Shown: positions 16,849 through 27,018, counted from the first letter of the stretch. The stretch: 64,000 nt of DNA from Paraburkholderia antibiotica (GCF_012927125.1 NZ_JABBFZ010000004.1:186001-250000); one strand, 5' to 3'. Notes: generated by a model from the letters alone, not told the origin. Numbers and translations: made by a program.

Positions 16849-16887
16849 CGAAGACGTGATGGCGGTGGATCGCGAAGGAGAGGGATC

Positions 16888-16974
16888 GTGTGGCCCGGTG
16901 TTCTCGACACGCTCGGCGCGCTTGCGGTGCTGGCGAGTGTGACCGTGCAGATCATGTTGTGGCTCAGGCCGTGA
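16888..16974 (+). CDS. Possible 28-residue single-pass membrane peptide
   Basis: GTG start 5 bases after AAGGAGAGG-type ribosome-binding sequence (16875-16883). The peptide is MWPGVLDTLGALAVLASVTV followed by QIMLWLRP: one hydrophobic helix with a charged end. The strong ribosome-binding site and membrane-like composition are the evidence; the short length means chance cannot be excluded. It starts 40 bases after the permease gene on the same strand. Confidence 0.33.
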   Translation: MWPGVLDTLGALAVLASVTVQIMLWLRP

Positions 16975-17384
16975 GCGGGCGGGGCGGCGTAGTGCGGCGC
17001 TGGCAGGCTGATTTCGCGAGGGTTGCGAAAGGCGTGCACGTGGGCTGTTGGCGATGTGTTGCGATGCGCAGGGCGCGATACGATACTGCACGCCTCACGT
17101 GTAGAAAGTTGAGCTTGACCGGGCAGACGATGTCAGCTCGTTGAACTCAGTTCAGCCACTCCCTGCCGTTCGATCTTGGCACCTGGATTGCCAACAACCG
17201 ATTTGCAAGGCAGTGACGGCCGTCATTACTTTCATTGACTGTGCCGCACTCGATCTCGGGATACTGTTTGTCCAACCGGTCGGGAGCGACCTTGTGAATT
17301 CGGCCAACAGCAGCCGTTGCCGGATCACCGCTATCTGGCGGCGCAATCGATCAAGAATTGATGTAAGACAGCTCGACTCCCTCA
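16975..17384. other. Gene-free stretch before the 211-residue ORF
   Basis: No frame with convincing start and codon bias is seen; GC falls after about 17100, marking a change from core to accessory DNA. Confidence 0.4.
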
Positions 17385-18020
17385 ATGAAGCAATCCGAAA
17401 TCGACCGAGAACTTCGACTGCTGGTAAAGGCAGAAGCTAAAACGAGGCGCTGGAAGTCAGTCGGCACCACGCCTTACTGGACGAATGGCCCTCTTTTCTT
17501 CTCCATGACCTTGTCCGCGGGGGCGAAGGAGGGCTCATTTCACTCTTGGCTGCGCTTCAAGTGGCTTGAACTTGATCATCTACTCTGGCGCGTCCTGGGC
17601 ATGTCAAGAAACGAGAACGCACCCTTCAGTCTTCACGCCAACGGAGCCTTCGTGCTTACCGGTTGGGAAATTCAAAGTTTCACAGTCCGTGATCTCGTGT
17701 GGGAACCAGGGCTGCTGGAGCAGCAGCTTGAGATCGCCACCCGACAAGCAGCATCTACGGCGGAAGAGGTAGCGTTGGAGGTTGACTCCTTGGACTCCTA
17801 CATTCGCTTCCTCGATAGAGAGCACGAAATCTTTATGCAGAAGCACCCCCGTGCGGCGGTAACTGTCTGGAAGGAGCGTCTGCTCGTGCACATGCTGCAA
17901 GGAGACAAGAGTTCTGCTGTTGATGTCGCGAGAGAGCGAATCGCCAGGCAAGATTCCGGTGGTTTTTCTTCCGGAGGTAAAACATTTTTCGAGCGGGCGC
18001 TTGCCCTAAACGAGGCATGA
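17385..18020 (+). CDS. Hypothetical protein, 211 aa (accessory)
   Basis: Unrecognised cytosolic protein. It has a Trp/Phe-rich first half (TTPYWTNGPLFFSMTLSAG, SWLRFKWLELDHLLWRVLG) and a helical, charged second half (SYIRFLDREHEIFMQKHPRA ... KERLLVHMLQGDK), with no membrane segment or signal. Codon use is less GC-biased than in flanking core genes, which suggests acquisition by transfer. It stands alone between two gene-free stretches. No function should be inferred. Confidence 0.6.
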   Translation: MKQSEIDRELRLLVKAEAKTRRWKSVGTTPYWTNGPLFFSMTLSAGAKEGSFHSWLRFKWLELDHLLWRVLGMSRNENAPFSLHANGAFVLTGWEIQSFTVRDLVWEPGLLEQQLEIATRQAASTAEEVALEVDSLDSYIRFLDREHEIFMQKHPRAAVTVWKERLLVHMLQGDKSSAVDVARERIARQDSGGFSSGGKTFFERALALNEA

Positions 18021-18187
18021 CGCTTAGAGGGCCGCATTGCGAAAGGGCACAGCGCCGGCTTGAACCGTCTCAGTGACTGGTAACAGGCGTCGCATCTTGC
18101 TCCCTCGACCGGCCGCTCAGGGTCGAACTGAGCTCGCCAGCGGACTGGGTTCGGCCTGGAGCAGCCTGTCGCGTGCAGCTTGCGGCA

Positions 18188-18201
18188 GACGTTCGAACGT
18201 C
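18188..18201. repeat. 14-bp palindrome, copy 1
   Basis: GACGTTCGAACGTC, a perfect palindrome also present at 19653-19666 on the other side of the SsuA-like gene. In both copies GTTG follows one base later, and an ATTGCGAAAG motif lies nearby (18036 and 19691). Confidence 0.5.
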
Positions 18202-18273
18202 TGTTGCTACCTGGGATCGCCCGCAAGACAGTTTGACAAGCGATAGCTGAAGGCGGCCACGTTACCGCTCGGG

Positions 18274-19224
18274 TCAGCTGGCGATCGGCCAGACGGCGTC
18301 ACGGACCACGATCGGCTTCGAAATGAAACCGAGCTTCAGGAAGACATCGGCGGTTTCCTGCAACTGAGCGACAACCGCGCGCGTGACAGGCCCCACGGTC
18401 AAGTCGCTGCGATCGATTGCGACACGCACTGCATCAACGTCCATGCCGATTGCCGCCGATGTAGCCTCGGCAAACTTGTCGCGATTTTGCGCCGCCCACG
18501 TCGTGACGTTCGTCACCTCATCTAAAACCGCGGCGAGAGTTTTGGGATATTTCCTGGCGAATTCGGGAGTCGCTACGTAGACGGAATTGCCATTGACAAT
18601 GTCCTTCGTGCTGGCGATCGCGTGCGCCCTCTGGACGCGTTCCGCTAATGCAAAGAAGGGGTCGTGGACGACCCAGACATCGATGTCGCCGCGCGAGAGC
18701 GCAGCGGAGGCAGCTTTGGGCGACATAAATACGGGGACGATGTCGCCGTAGGTGAGGCCAGCCTTGGCGAGCAATTTCAACAGAACGCTTTGTCCGCTGG
18801 TGGCGCGGGCAAAGGCTACCTTCTTGCCCCTGATGTCCGCGAGAGATCGGATTGCAGATCCTTCTCGCACCAGCATCCCATGCGCCGACGCAGGCATACA
18901 TGCCGCGTAGACAAATTTCGCGCCAGCCGACTGCGCATCGATAGCGGGCACGTCGCCAGCCCAACCGAAGTCAATGGCCCCCGCACCGATCGCGTCCATT
19001 ATCGCTGGTCCCAGTTCGAATTCAGACCATGTCACGGTTTCGATGCCCAACGGCTTCAATCGCCGCTCGAAAACGGCGTCCTTCTTTGCAGCGCCGAGCA
19101 GGCCGGCCTTCTGATAACCCACACGGAATTCGGTCGGCATGGCCTGCGCATAGCTCGGTTGGGTGAGACCTGCGCAAAGAAGCCCAAGGCCGCCTACGAC
19201 GACTGATCGTCGAGAAATGGGCAT
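18274..19224 (-). CDS. SsuA/TauA-like ABC transporter substrate-binding protein (orphan)
   Basis: A 316-residue exported protein. A twin-arginine-like start (MPISRRSVVVGGLGLLCAGL) is followed by FRVGYQKAGLLGAAKK and by FGWAGDVPAIDAQSAGAKFVY, typical of the aliphatic-sulfonate binding proteins of the NMT1/SsuA group; KVAFARATSGQSVLLKLL and VWVVHDPFFALAE also fit. No ATPase or permease gene adjoins it, so it is either an orphan receptor or serves a distant transporter. The start at 19224 has GGGGAGA upstream; the frame extends to 19263. Confidence 0.8.
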   Translation of the reverse strand: MPISRRSVVVGGLGLLCAGLTQPSYAQAMPTEFRVGYQKAGLLGAAKKDAVFERRLKPLGIETVTWSEFELGPAIMDAIGAGAIDFGWAGDVPAIDAQSAGAKFVYAACMPASAHGMLVREGSAIRSLADIRGKKVAFARATSGQSVLLKLLAKAGLTYGDIVPVFMSPKAASAALSRGDIDVWVVHDPFFALAERVQRAHAIASTKDIVNGNSVYVATPEFARKYPKTLAAVLDEVTNVTTWAAQNRDKFAEATSAAIGMDVDAVRVAIDRSDLTVGPVTRAVVAQLQETADVFLKLGFISKPIVVRDAVWPIAS

Positions 19225-19903
19225 GTGATGTCTCCCCTTGCCGAACGAAAGCAATTCCGACACTTTTCGCGCTTGCGCGGAGCGGCTGATTTGTTGGAGC
19301 GCACCAACTCGATGCAGCCAGGTCAGGCCCGGCGTGCACGAAGAAAGCTCGCCAAGCCCCGGCGATCGGCCATCTCCCGTGCAGTCGGCCGCGAGCGATT
19401 AGCCGGCACCCGACCATGCCTGCGCGGGAGATAGGGTCAGCGTAGGATACTAATCCGGTGGTTTCCAGCACCGATTTTCCGTCAAGGGGTGACCGATAAG
19501 CAGTTGAAGGCAGCCACCGCTGTTGTCTTTCGGGGAATGTCCGCAGGTCGACTTCTGCCTTTTGCATGAGAGGCTGCGTTCGCGGCGATCGGCGTGCCCG
19601 ATCGTCGGGCGCTAGCCGGCCAACACCCGACCTTCGTAGACGTCAGCACGGGGACGTTCGAACGTCGGTTGTAGCGCCCGATGCGGTCCTATTGCGAAAG
19701 AGCCCGAATTGACGAAATCAACCACTCGCCACAGCGATTTGATCGCTGAAAAACGGCCAGCGCAAAGCGCTGTGCCGCATCTATTCAATTGACCTCTCTC
19801 GTCTGGGGAGGCGCAGACCAAATGAAACTGGGATAATAGGGGTTTCGCGACGCGACCTTCTGGGTTGATCTCCGATGTGTCAGCGGCAGACCGGAGGCAC
19901 GTT
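19225..19903. other. Long gene-free region between SsuA-like and AraC genes
   Basis: 680 bases without a supported gene. It contains copy 2 of the GACGTTCGAACGTC palindrome and presumably both divergent promoters. The sequence looks like decayed accessory DNA, but no insertion-sequence ends or transposase remnants could be recognised. Confidence 0.4.
19653..19666. repeat. 14-bp palindrome, copy 2
   Basis: Second copy of GACGTTCGAACGTC (first at 18188-18201), in the divergent promoter region between the SsuA-like and AraC genes. Confidence 0.5.
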
Positions 19904-20713
19904 ATGCCCGAAGACGTCCAGTACAGTCACCCAAGTGACATCCCCGGATTGACTCTCAGCACGGCCCGGTTTGCCGAGTTTCGGTTCGAGCCCCATTATC
20001 ATCTCGATTGCCATATCGCGCTGGTCGCGAGCGGCGTGCAGCGTCAATCGTTTCGTGGCGAATCCCTTTTGCTCACCCGTGGTGCCATTCAACTCATGCC
20101 GCAGGGGGAAGTCCATGACGGCATCGCCGGCGCCAATGAGTCGTACACCCTGCAAACGTTTCGACTGTCGCCTGCACTGCTCGATGGGTTTGGTGAGGAA
20201 ATCACCGGGAAGCACTATTTCCCATCGCAGGCCGCCGTGGTACTACAAGACAGCCGTCTGGCAGACGAGTTGCTTAAAGTTCACGTTACCTTGCAACGGG
20301 GAACGACCGACCGGATGTTGAACGAAACCTACGTTCTGGAATTGCTGGAGTCGTTATTTGCACGTCTGAAACAGCCCACCCCGCTGACGATCACGGGAAA
20401 CCTGTCCTCTGAGCAACTTCACGTCGTCAGGGATTTTGTTGAAGCCCATATCTCCGACAAGATCGTTTTGGAAGACCTGTCCCTTCTTATCGGGCTCGAC
20501 CGGTTTCGCTTTTTGAAGCTGTTTAAGCGAACCGTCGGTATGACCCCTCACGCGTGGCTTTTGCGCCTGCGGCTGGAGAAAGCGATAGCGCTTATCAACG
20601 CGAGCAGGAACATGTCGATAACTGAAGTTGCGCACGCTGTCGGATTCTTCGATCAAAGTCACTTCACGCGCACATTCCGCCAAGCCTACGGCGTGACGCC
20701 GGCCCGCTTCTGA
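19904..20713 (+). CDS. AraC-family transcriptional regulator
   Basis: A 269-residue regulator. The N-terminal cupin-like ligand domain has FEPHYHLDCHIALVASG and LLLTRGAIQLMPQGEVHD; the C-terminal 100 residues carry two helix-turn-helix units ending in SITEVAHAVGFFDQSHFTRTF and YGVTPARF, the AraC signature. The ATG at 19904 is preceded by GGAGG at 7 bases; the frame is open 13 codons further. It lies upstream of and in the same direction as a threonine-aldolase-type gene, a plausible target; exporter or amino-acid genes are common targets of this subfamily. Confidence 0.88.
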   Translation: MPEDVQYSHPSDIPGLTLSTARFAEFRFEPHYHLDCHIALVASGVQRQSFRGESLLLTRGAIQLMPQGEVHDGIAGANESYTLQTFRLSPALLDGFGEEITGKHYFPSQAAVVLQDSRLADELLKVHVTLQRGTTDRMLNETYVLELLESLFARLKQPTPLTITGNLSSEQLHVVRDFVEAHISDKIVLEDLSLLIGLDRFRFLKLFKRTVGMTPHAWLLRLRLEKAIALINASRNMSITEVAHAVGFFDQSHFTRTFRQAYGVTPARF

Positions 20714-20822
20714 TAGCGGCACAGCAATTTTTTACAAGGCGATTGGAAAGCAGCCCGGTAGCCTGCTGGTTTCAGGCCTCGCTCTCTTCCTGGGCGGCCT
20801 TTATCCAAGGCAGAAACCCCGA

Positions 20823-21860
20823 ATGACTACTTTCAGCTTTCTCGACGATTACAGCGAAGGCGCGCATCTCGATATCCTCAGCGCACTCACGGAATCGAAC
20901 TACGTACAGCAAGCGCCTTACGGCGAAGACACCTACACGGCCGCAGCTACGAGTCGCATCAAGGCCCGCCTGGCAGCCAATTTCGATGGGGCGATCCATT
21001 ACGTTGCGAGCGGGACGATGGCGAACATCGTTTCGATATCGAGCTGTCTGCGTCCCCATGAGGCCGTCATTGCGGTGAGTTCCGGGCACATCGTGGTGCG
21101 CGAAGCTGGGGCCATTGAAGCAACGGGCCACAAACTCATCACGGTTCCCTCCGTCGACGGGAAGCTCACACCTGAGAACATCAAAGTCGCGCTTTCCAGC
21201 AACGCCCATTTTCCGCACATGGCGAAGCCGCGGCTCATTTACATTTCCAACGCAACCGAAACAGGCACTGTCTATACTCTCGCCGAACTGCGGGCAATAT
21301 CAGCGCTCGCAAAACAACGCGGGCTAATCCTGTTTCTCGACGGCGCGCGGTTGGGTGCGGCGCTGGCATCGAGCAAGAACGACGCGACACTGGCGGACAT
21401 CGCGTCACTCGTTGATATTTTTTGGATCGGTGGCACCAAGGTGGGCGCGCTGCTAGGTGAAGCTATTGTCATTTGCAATCCGGCCTTGAAAGACGATTTT
21501 GCGTTTCATCTCAAGCAGCGCGGCGGGATGTTGGCAAAAGGTCGATTGCTGGGCATCCAGTTTCAGGCGCTATTCGGAACCAGGAATCTCTTCCTCGAAA
21601 ATGCAAAGCACGCCAATGCAATGGCGGCAAAGCTCGCTGCTGGAATCGTGGCACGCGGTTACACGCTGGATTCGGAAACGGCCACCAATCAAGTGTTTCC
21701 GGTCCTGCCGGACTCCGTCATTTCCACGCTCCAAAGCTACTTTTCTTTTTATGTTTGGTCGAATGCAGGCAACGATCGTTCAGTGATTCGTCTCGTAACG
21801 TCTTGGGCCACCAACGAAAATCAAGTCGATGCGTTTTTGGCACGGCTTCCCCAACATTGA
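20823..21860 (+). CDS. Threonine aldolase-family PLP enzyme (beta-eliminating lyase)
   Basis: A 345-residue fold-type I PLP enzyme. It opens with FLDDYSEGAHLDILSAL, has the glycine loop region HYVASGTMANIVSI, a FLDGARLGAAL aspartate/arginine motif, and the PLP lysine in FWIGGTKVGALLGEA. These match low-specificity threonine aldolases that split beta-hydroxy amino acids into glycine and an aldehyde, although some relatives act on other substrates. It follows the AraC gene by 109 bases in the same direction. Its codon use is somewhat less GC-biased than core genes. Confidence 0.82.
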   Translation: MTTFSFLDDYSEGAHLDILSALTESNYVQQAPYGEDTYTAAATSRIKARLAANFDGAIHYVASGTMANIVSISSCLRPHEAVIAVSSGHIVVREAGAIEATGHKLITVPSVDGKLTPENIKVALSSNAHFPHMAKPRLIYISNATETGTVYTLAELRAISALAKQRGLILFLDGARLGAALASSKNDATLADIASLVDIFWIGGTKVGALLGEAIVICNPALKDDFAFHLKQRGGMLAKGRLLGIQFQALFGTRNLFLENAKHANAMAAKLAAGIVARGYTLDSETATNQVFPVLPDSVISTLQSYFSFYVWSNAGNDRSVIRLVTSWATNENQVDAFLARLPQH

Positions 21861-22084
21861 ACGCACAAGAGTAGATGACCGCTTCCTCGCTCGCACACCA
21901 ACGCCAAAGGGCGAATGGCGACATCGTCTAACAAACCCAGCTCGCGAAATCGAATATGGGGCGGCGGCTGTACTCCAGTAACGGTCGTTGAGGCGACAAC
22001 GGTCTCGACGGCTGCTCCGGGTCGGGCAGCGTCCCTCCACGATCGGCGCAGACTGTTTCTCCTTCCGTTGAAAGGAGAAAAGCC

Positions 22085-22710
22085 ATGGAAGCGATTGATG
22101 TTGTTGGCGTGCACCGCGTGCCGTGGAACAAGGGCAAACTGACGGGTCAGACACCGCCGCTGAAACTCAAGGAAATCTGGGCAATTCGTATCCGCCTCCA
22201 GCTAGCGGCAAAGACTCGGAGCTCGCGATGTTCAACCTCGCGATCGACAGCAAACGTCGAGCGTGCGATCTCACAAAATTGCGAGTGTCCGATATCTGTC
22301 TTGGCTCTCGGGTGGCGCCCCGGGCAACCGTTATGCAGCAGAAGACTCAGCGGCCGGTTCAGTTCGAAATCACTGAGCAGACTCGCGCAAGTGCTGAAGC
22401 GTGGATCCGAGCGGCGGGACTTTCGTCGGGCGACTATCTGTTCCCGAGCAGGATCCACGGCTCGCCGCATCTCTCGACGCGTCAGTACGCTCGACTGGTC
22501 CATCGCTGGATCGGATCGATTGGCCTCGACGATACGGCTTACGGAACGCATACGATGAGGCGAACAAAGGCGTCTCTTATATACCGGCGCACCAAGAATT
22601 TGCGGGCGGTTCAACTGCTGCTAGGGCACACCAAGCTCGAAAGCACCGTACGGTATCTCGGCATTGAGGTCGACGATGCACTTGAGATGGCGGAACAGAC
22701 CGAGGTGTGA
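22085..22710 (+). pseudogene. Tyrosine recombinase/integrase, frameshifted
   Basis: The ATG at 22085 has an excellent AAAGGAG site and encodes MEAIDVVGVHRVPWNKGKLT, continuing to IWAIRIRLQLAAKTR, the usual N-terminus of a short Burkholderia integrase family. At 22218-22219 (CTCGGAGCTCGCG) one base appears to be missing: the continuation ELAMFNLAIDSKRRACDL lies in the next frame and runs to 22710. The catalytic half keeps the Arg in RRACDL, HTMRRTKA (His and Arg), LLLGH and the Tyr in VRYLGI. Restoring one G would give a protein of about 209 residues. It could be a true lesion or a sequencing error. It marks a transferred segment. Confidence 0.75.
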
Positions 22711-22855
22711 AGGCAGAACGCCGGGCAACGATGGGACGCTGTCCGGTCACAATCCGACATTCGACTGCCGAAGGTGAACGGCTGTTTTCCGGCGAGCAAA
22801 AGACACCAGATATCTCTCTGCGACAGCGGCGACACTCCCAACAGGTAACAGCGCG

Positions 22856-23857
<1,002 letters not shown>

Positions 23858-23895
23858 TCAACCCAACTGGCGTGGGTTTCTCAGCGCAGAACTTC

Positions 23896-24660
23896 TTATC
23901 GCATGATGAAGCCGCCGTCGATGGAAATGGACTGACCTGTCACATAGCTCGATGCTTCGCTACACAACCACAAAACGGCATCGGCGATTTCCTCCGGACG
24001 TCCGTGACGGCCCATCGGAATGGTGGCTGCCATGGCTTCGAGTGCCGCCCCCTGGCCACCCGCGACCATCTGGTCCGCCATGGGAGTCCAGATCAACCCG
24101 GGGCAGATGGCATTGACCCGGATACCCTGCGCCGCATATTCGAGCGCCGCGCTCTTTGTGAGCCCAAGCACGCCATGTTTCGCCGCGTGGTAGGCGCCTC
24201 GCTCCGCACCGCCGACAAGACCGCCGAGCGACGAGCAGTTTACGATTGCACCGTTCCCCTGTTTTCGCATCTGCTGCAACTCGAACTTCATGGAGCTCCA
24301 TACGCCGCGCAGATTGATCGACATCACGCGGTCGTAATCGTCGCGCGGAGAGTCGGCCGTTTCAGCGAGAATGTTCTGTACCCCGGCGTTGTTATAGGCG
24401 ACATCGAGCCGACCGAACGTCGACACGGTCTGCGCGACCATGGCTTCCACCTGGACGTCGTCGGATACATCGCACTGCACGGCGAGGGCCCTCGCCCCTA
24501 GCTCCTTCAATGCATCGACGGCAGACTGCACTGCGTCGCGGTTCCGGTCTGCCAGCACGACCGCGGCTCCCGACAAGGCGAACGCCTTTGCCGTCGCGAG
24601 ACCGAGCCCGGAGCCCGCACCCGTGACGAGTGCAACCTTGTTTTCAAAAGTGATGTTCAA
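23896..24660 (-). CDS. SDR-family oxidoreductase
   Basis: A 254-residue classical short-chain dehydrogenase: cofactor motif TGAGSGLG, NNAG in YNNAGVQN, catalytic Ser in IVNCSSLGG, YHAAK with Tyr and Lys, and the closing SSYVTGQSISIDGGF. The Asp after beta-2 (VLADRN) suggests NAD(H) preference. The start codon is TTG at 24660, with GGAGG 8 bases upstream. It lies 50 bases upstream of the aldo/keto reductase gene and about 120 downstream of another. Confidence 0.88.
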   Translation of the reverse strand: MNITFENKVALVTGAGSGLGLATAKAFALSGAAVVLADRNRDAVQSAVDALKELGARALAVQCDVSDDVQVEAMVAQTVSTFGRLDVAYNNAGVQNILAETADSPRDDYDRVMSINLRGVWSSMKFELQQMRKQGNGAIVNCSSLGGLVGGAERGAYHAAKHGVLGLTKSAALEYAAQGIRVNAICPGLIWTPMADQMVAGGQGAALEAMAATIPMGRHGRPEEIADAVLWLCSEASSYVTGQSISIDGGFIMR

Positions 24661-24784
24661 GATGTTTTCCTCCGACCTCTACGGATACGGGGCTTCAACA
24701 ATGATGTGAGTCGCTGCCGACCCTGACTCGCACCTGCACGTGTTGGGCATTCGCCGCGTTCGCGACGATTCACGCGCGGACGGG

Positions 24785-25795
24785 TCAACCGACGCGGCGG
24801 CCTTCAACCGGATAGTTGGGATCCGTATAACCTGGTGTCGATGCATGGCCGGGAGGAACCAGACTGTCGACAAACTTCTCGTCGTCCGGTCCCAGTTGCA
24901 GCGTCAAAGCGTCCATGTAGCTATCCCAGTGCGCTTCCGTGCGCGGCCCGGCGATTGCCGAGCTGACCAGCTGGTTCCGGAGCACCCATGCGATTGCGAA
25001 CGCAATCGCATGGGTGCCGCGCGCGGCGGCGTGCGCCGCGACGTTTTGCGCGATGGCGAGCGACTCAGGACGCCACTCGGTCTGCTGGATGCGTTTGTCG
25101 CCACGCGCAACGCGCGAATCGGCCGGGGGCGCGCCATCGGGCGAGTATTTGCCGGTTAGTACGCCTCGCGCGAGCGGGCTGTAGGGCACGACGCCGATGC
25201 CGTAATGGCCGGCTGCAGGCATCAGTTCTAGCTCGGCGGTACGGTCGACCAGGTTGTAGACCGGCTCGATCGCCACGGGTCGATCGATGCCCATCTGATC
25301 GGCCAGGCGCACGATTTCCGCGACACGCCACGCACGGAAGTTGGAGAGACCGAAGTAACGCACCTTGCCCTGGCGGATAAGATCGCCGATGGCACGAACC
25401 CCTTCTTCGAGCGGGGCCTCAACCAGGGAGCGATGAAAATAGAGAACATCGATGTAGTCGGTGCCCAGGCGCTTCAGGCTGGCGTCGACCGTCTGGCAGA
25501 TCCATTTGCGCGACTGCCCCTGCTCGTTCGGGCGAGCGTTCGCCGAAGCCGGATACCCGAACTTGGTCGCCACGACCCAGTCGTTGCGCCGCTCCGCGAT
25601 TGCGCGCCCAACAATTTCCTCGGATCGACCCGCGTGATAGACGTCGGCAGTGTCCACAAAATTGATTCCCTGATCGTATGCCTTGTCGATGATCCGGCGC
25701 GAGCCTGCTTCATCCGTTTCGCCGCCGAACATCATCGTGCCCAGACACAGGGGCGAAACTTTCAGGGCGCTTCGCCCTAGGTGTCGGTAGTGCAT
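24785..25795 (-). CDS. Aldo/keto reductase (second copy in operon)
   Basis: A 336-residue AKR: MHYRHLGRSALKVSPLCLGT start, catalytic Asp and Tyr in FVDTADVYHAG, Lys in VVATKFG, and His in IDVLYFHRSL; the C-terminal NADPH site is SSAIAGPRTEAHW. It resembles the YajO/IolS-like group. The frame is open to 25864, but GGAG lies correctly before the ATG at 25795. The promoter region carries an LTTR-type site (25945-25959) identical but for one base to the one next to the LysR start, so this gene probably begins a LysR-controlled operon. Confidence 0.87.
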   Translation of the reverse strand: MHYRHLGRSALKVSPLCLGTMMFGGETDEAGSRRIIDKAYDQGINFVDTADVYHAGRSEEIVGRAIAERRNDWVVATKFGYPASANARPNEQGQSRKWICQTVDASLKRLGTDYIDVLYFHRSLVEAPLEEGVRAIGDLIRQGKVRYFGLSNFRAWRVAEIVRLADQMGIDRPVAIEPVYNLVDRTAELELMPAAGHYGIGVVPYSPLARGVLTGKYSPDGAPPADSRVARGDKRIQQTEWRPESLAIAQNVAAHAAARGTHAIAFAIAWVLRNQLVSSAIAGPRTEAHWDSYMDALTLQLGPDDEKFVDSLVPPGHASTPGYTDPNYPVEGRRVG

Positions 25796-25944
25796 GCTCA
25801 TCATCTCCATACAGGCAGTGCCTGCGGTTAGCGTTGCGTGCACATCGTGAAGGGACGTGCTCACTGGCGCGTTTCGCGCCGTCCGTATGGAAAATGATAG
25901 GGCAGGGGTTTCTAGCGATAAAGCATGTAAAACGGCAAAACCTC

Positions 25945-25959
25945 ATGAAGTGAATTCAT
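25945..25959. promoter_or_regulatory. LysR-type operator 1 (T-N11-A) before the aldo/keto reductase operon
   Basis: ATGAAGTGAATTCAT, near-perfect dyad within TCATGAAGTGAATTCATGA (25943-25961), 150 bases upstream of the reductase ATG. It matches operator 2 at 26886-26900 in 14 of 15 positions. Confidence 0.6.
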
Positions 25960-25971
25960 GAATAAATTTCG

Positions 25972-26883
25972 TTACCCGTGGTCAGGATCACCCTTGCGAT
26001 AGCGGATCGCGTCGATCACGACGGTCATCGCGCGCGAGAACTCGCGTCGGGTTGCATAGCACGCATGCAGGCCCGGGAACGTGGGACACCAGTCATCCAG
26101 CACTTTGACGAGGCGCCCCGCTTCAACGTGCGGCTGGGCAAGGTCCGCGGGAACATAGGCGAGGCCATAGCCCGACAACGCCGCAGCCAGCATCTGGTAG
26201 GTGCCGTTGAAAGCGAGCTGGCCATCGACGCGAACCTGCACCTCGCGACGGCCTTTCTTCAACTCCCACGAGTAGAAGCTACCTAAAGTCGGTAAGCGAA
26301 GATTAATGCAGTTGTGTGCGGTGAGGTCTTGGGGCTTTTTGGGCGACGCGCGCGTCTTCAGGTATTGCGGCGTGCCGACAATCGCCATGCGCATGGCCGG
26401 CGCGAGGCGAACGGCGATCATGTCCCTGGCGACCTGATCGCCGTGTCGAACCCCGATGTCGAAGCGGTCTGCCACGATATCCGAGAGGCCATAGTCGGTG
26501 ATGATTTCCACCTTGAGGTCCGGATAGTCATGCAGGACCGGCGCCAGCCTGGGCCACAGGATCGTCTCTGTCGCGTGGTCGGTTGCGGTAATGCGAATCG
26601 TGCCCGCAGGTTTGTCGCGGAACTCCGACACGGCCGCCAGTTCTGAATCGATCTCTTCGAAACGCGGTGCGACGGTCCGGATGAGCCGCTCGCCAGCCTC
26701 AGTTGGTGCCACGCTGCGCGTCGTGCGGGTCAGCAGCCGCATACCGAGCCGCGCTTCGAGCGCCCGGATGGTATGGCTCAGGGCGGATTGGGATACACCG
26801 AGCTGCGCGGCGGCACGCGTGAAGCTGCGCTCGCGCGCGACGGCGATAAGTGCAAGTAGGTCGTTGTAGCTTTCGCGTCGCAT
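25972..26883 (-). CDS. LysR-family regulator of the oxidoreductase cluster
   Basis: A 303-residue LysR protein of the CrgA/DmlR-like branch: ARERSFTRAAAQLGVSQSAL with SHTIRALEARLG forms the HTH, and RLLTRTTRSVAPTEAGERL the wing; the effector half has GTIRITATDHA, LSDIVADRFDIGVRHG and GYGLAYVPADLA. Start taken at MRRESYN (26883); a GTG lies 4 codons upstream. It sits between the reductase operon downstream and a divergent CMD-family gene, with a matching 15-bp dyad at each side of its gene. Confidence 0.87.
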   Translation of the reverse strand: MRRESYNDLLALIAVARERSFTRAAAQLGVSQSALSHTIRALEARLGMRLLTRTTRSVAPTEAGERLIRTVAPRFEEIDSELAAVSEFRDKPAGTIRITATDHATETILWPRLAPVLHDYPDLKVEIITDYGLSDIVADRFDIGVRHGDQVARDMIAVRLAPAMRMAIVGTPQYLKTRASPKKPQDLTAHNCINLRLPTLGSFYSWELKKGRREVQVRVDGQLAFNGTYQMLAAALSGYGLAYVPADLAQPHVEAGRLVKVLDDWCPTFPGLHACYATRREFSRAMTVVIDAIRYRKGDPDHG

Positions 26884-26885
26884 TG

Positions 26886-26900
26886 ATGAACTCACTTCAT
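26886..26900. promoter_or_regulatory. LysR-type operator 2 at the regulator's own start
   Basis: On the minus strand ATGAAGTGAGTTCAT, an LTTR T-N11-A dyad, directly next to the LysR start and about 120 bases from the divergent gene at 27019. It differs from operator 1 in one central base. Likely autoregulation plus control of the divergent genes. Confidence 0.6.
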
Positions 26901-27018
26901 AGGTGTTTGCCGATTCTAGCCTCTAGTCGCAGACAGCGGGGCGCGATAGATTTCAGCCAAAGCGCGATGCGCTGATCGAATGACTTCAATGCGGGCCAGG
27001 CTACCGGAGATCCAGTCA

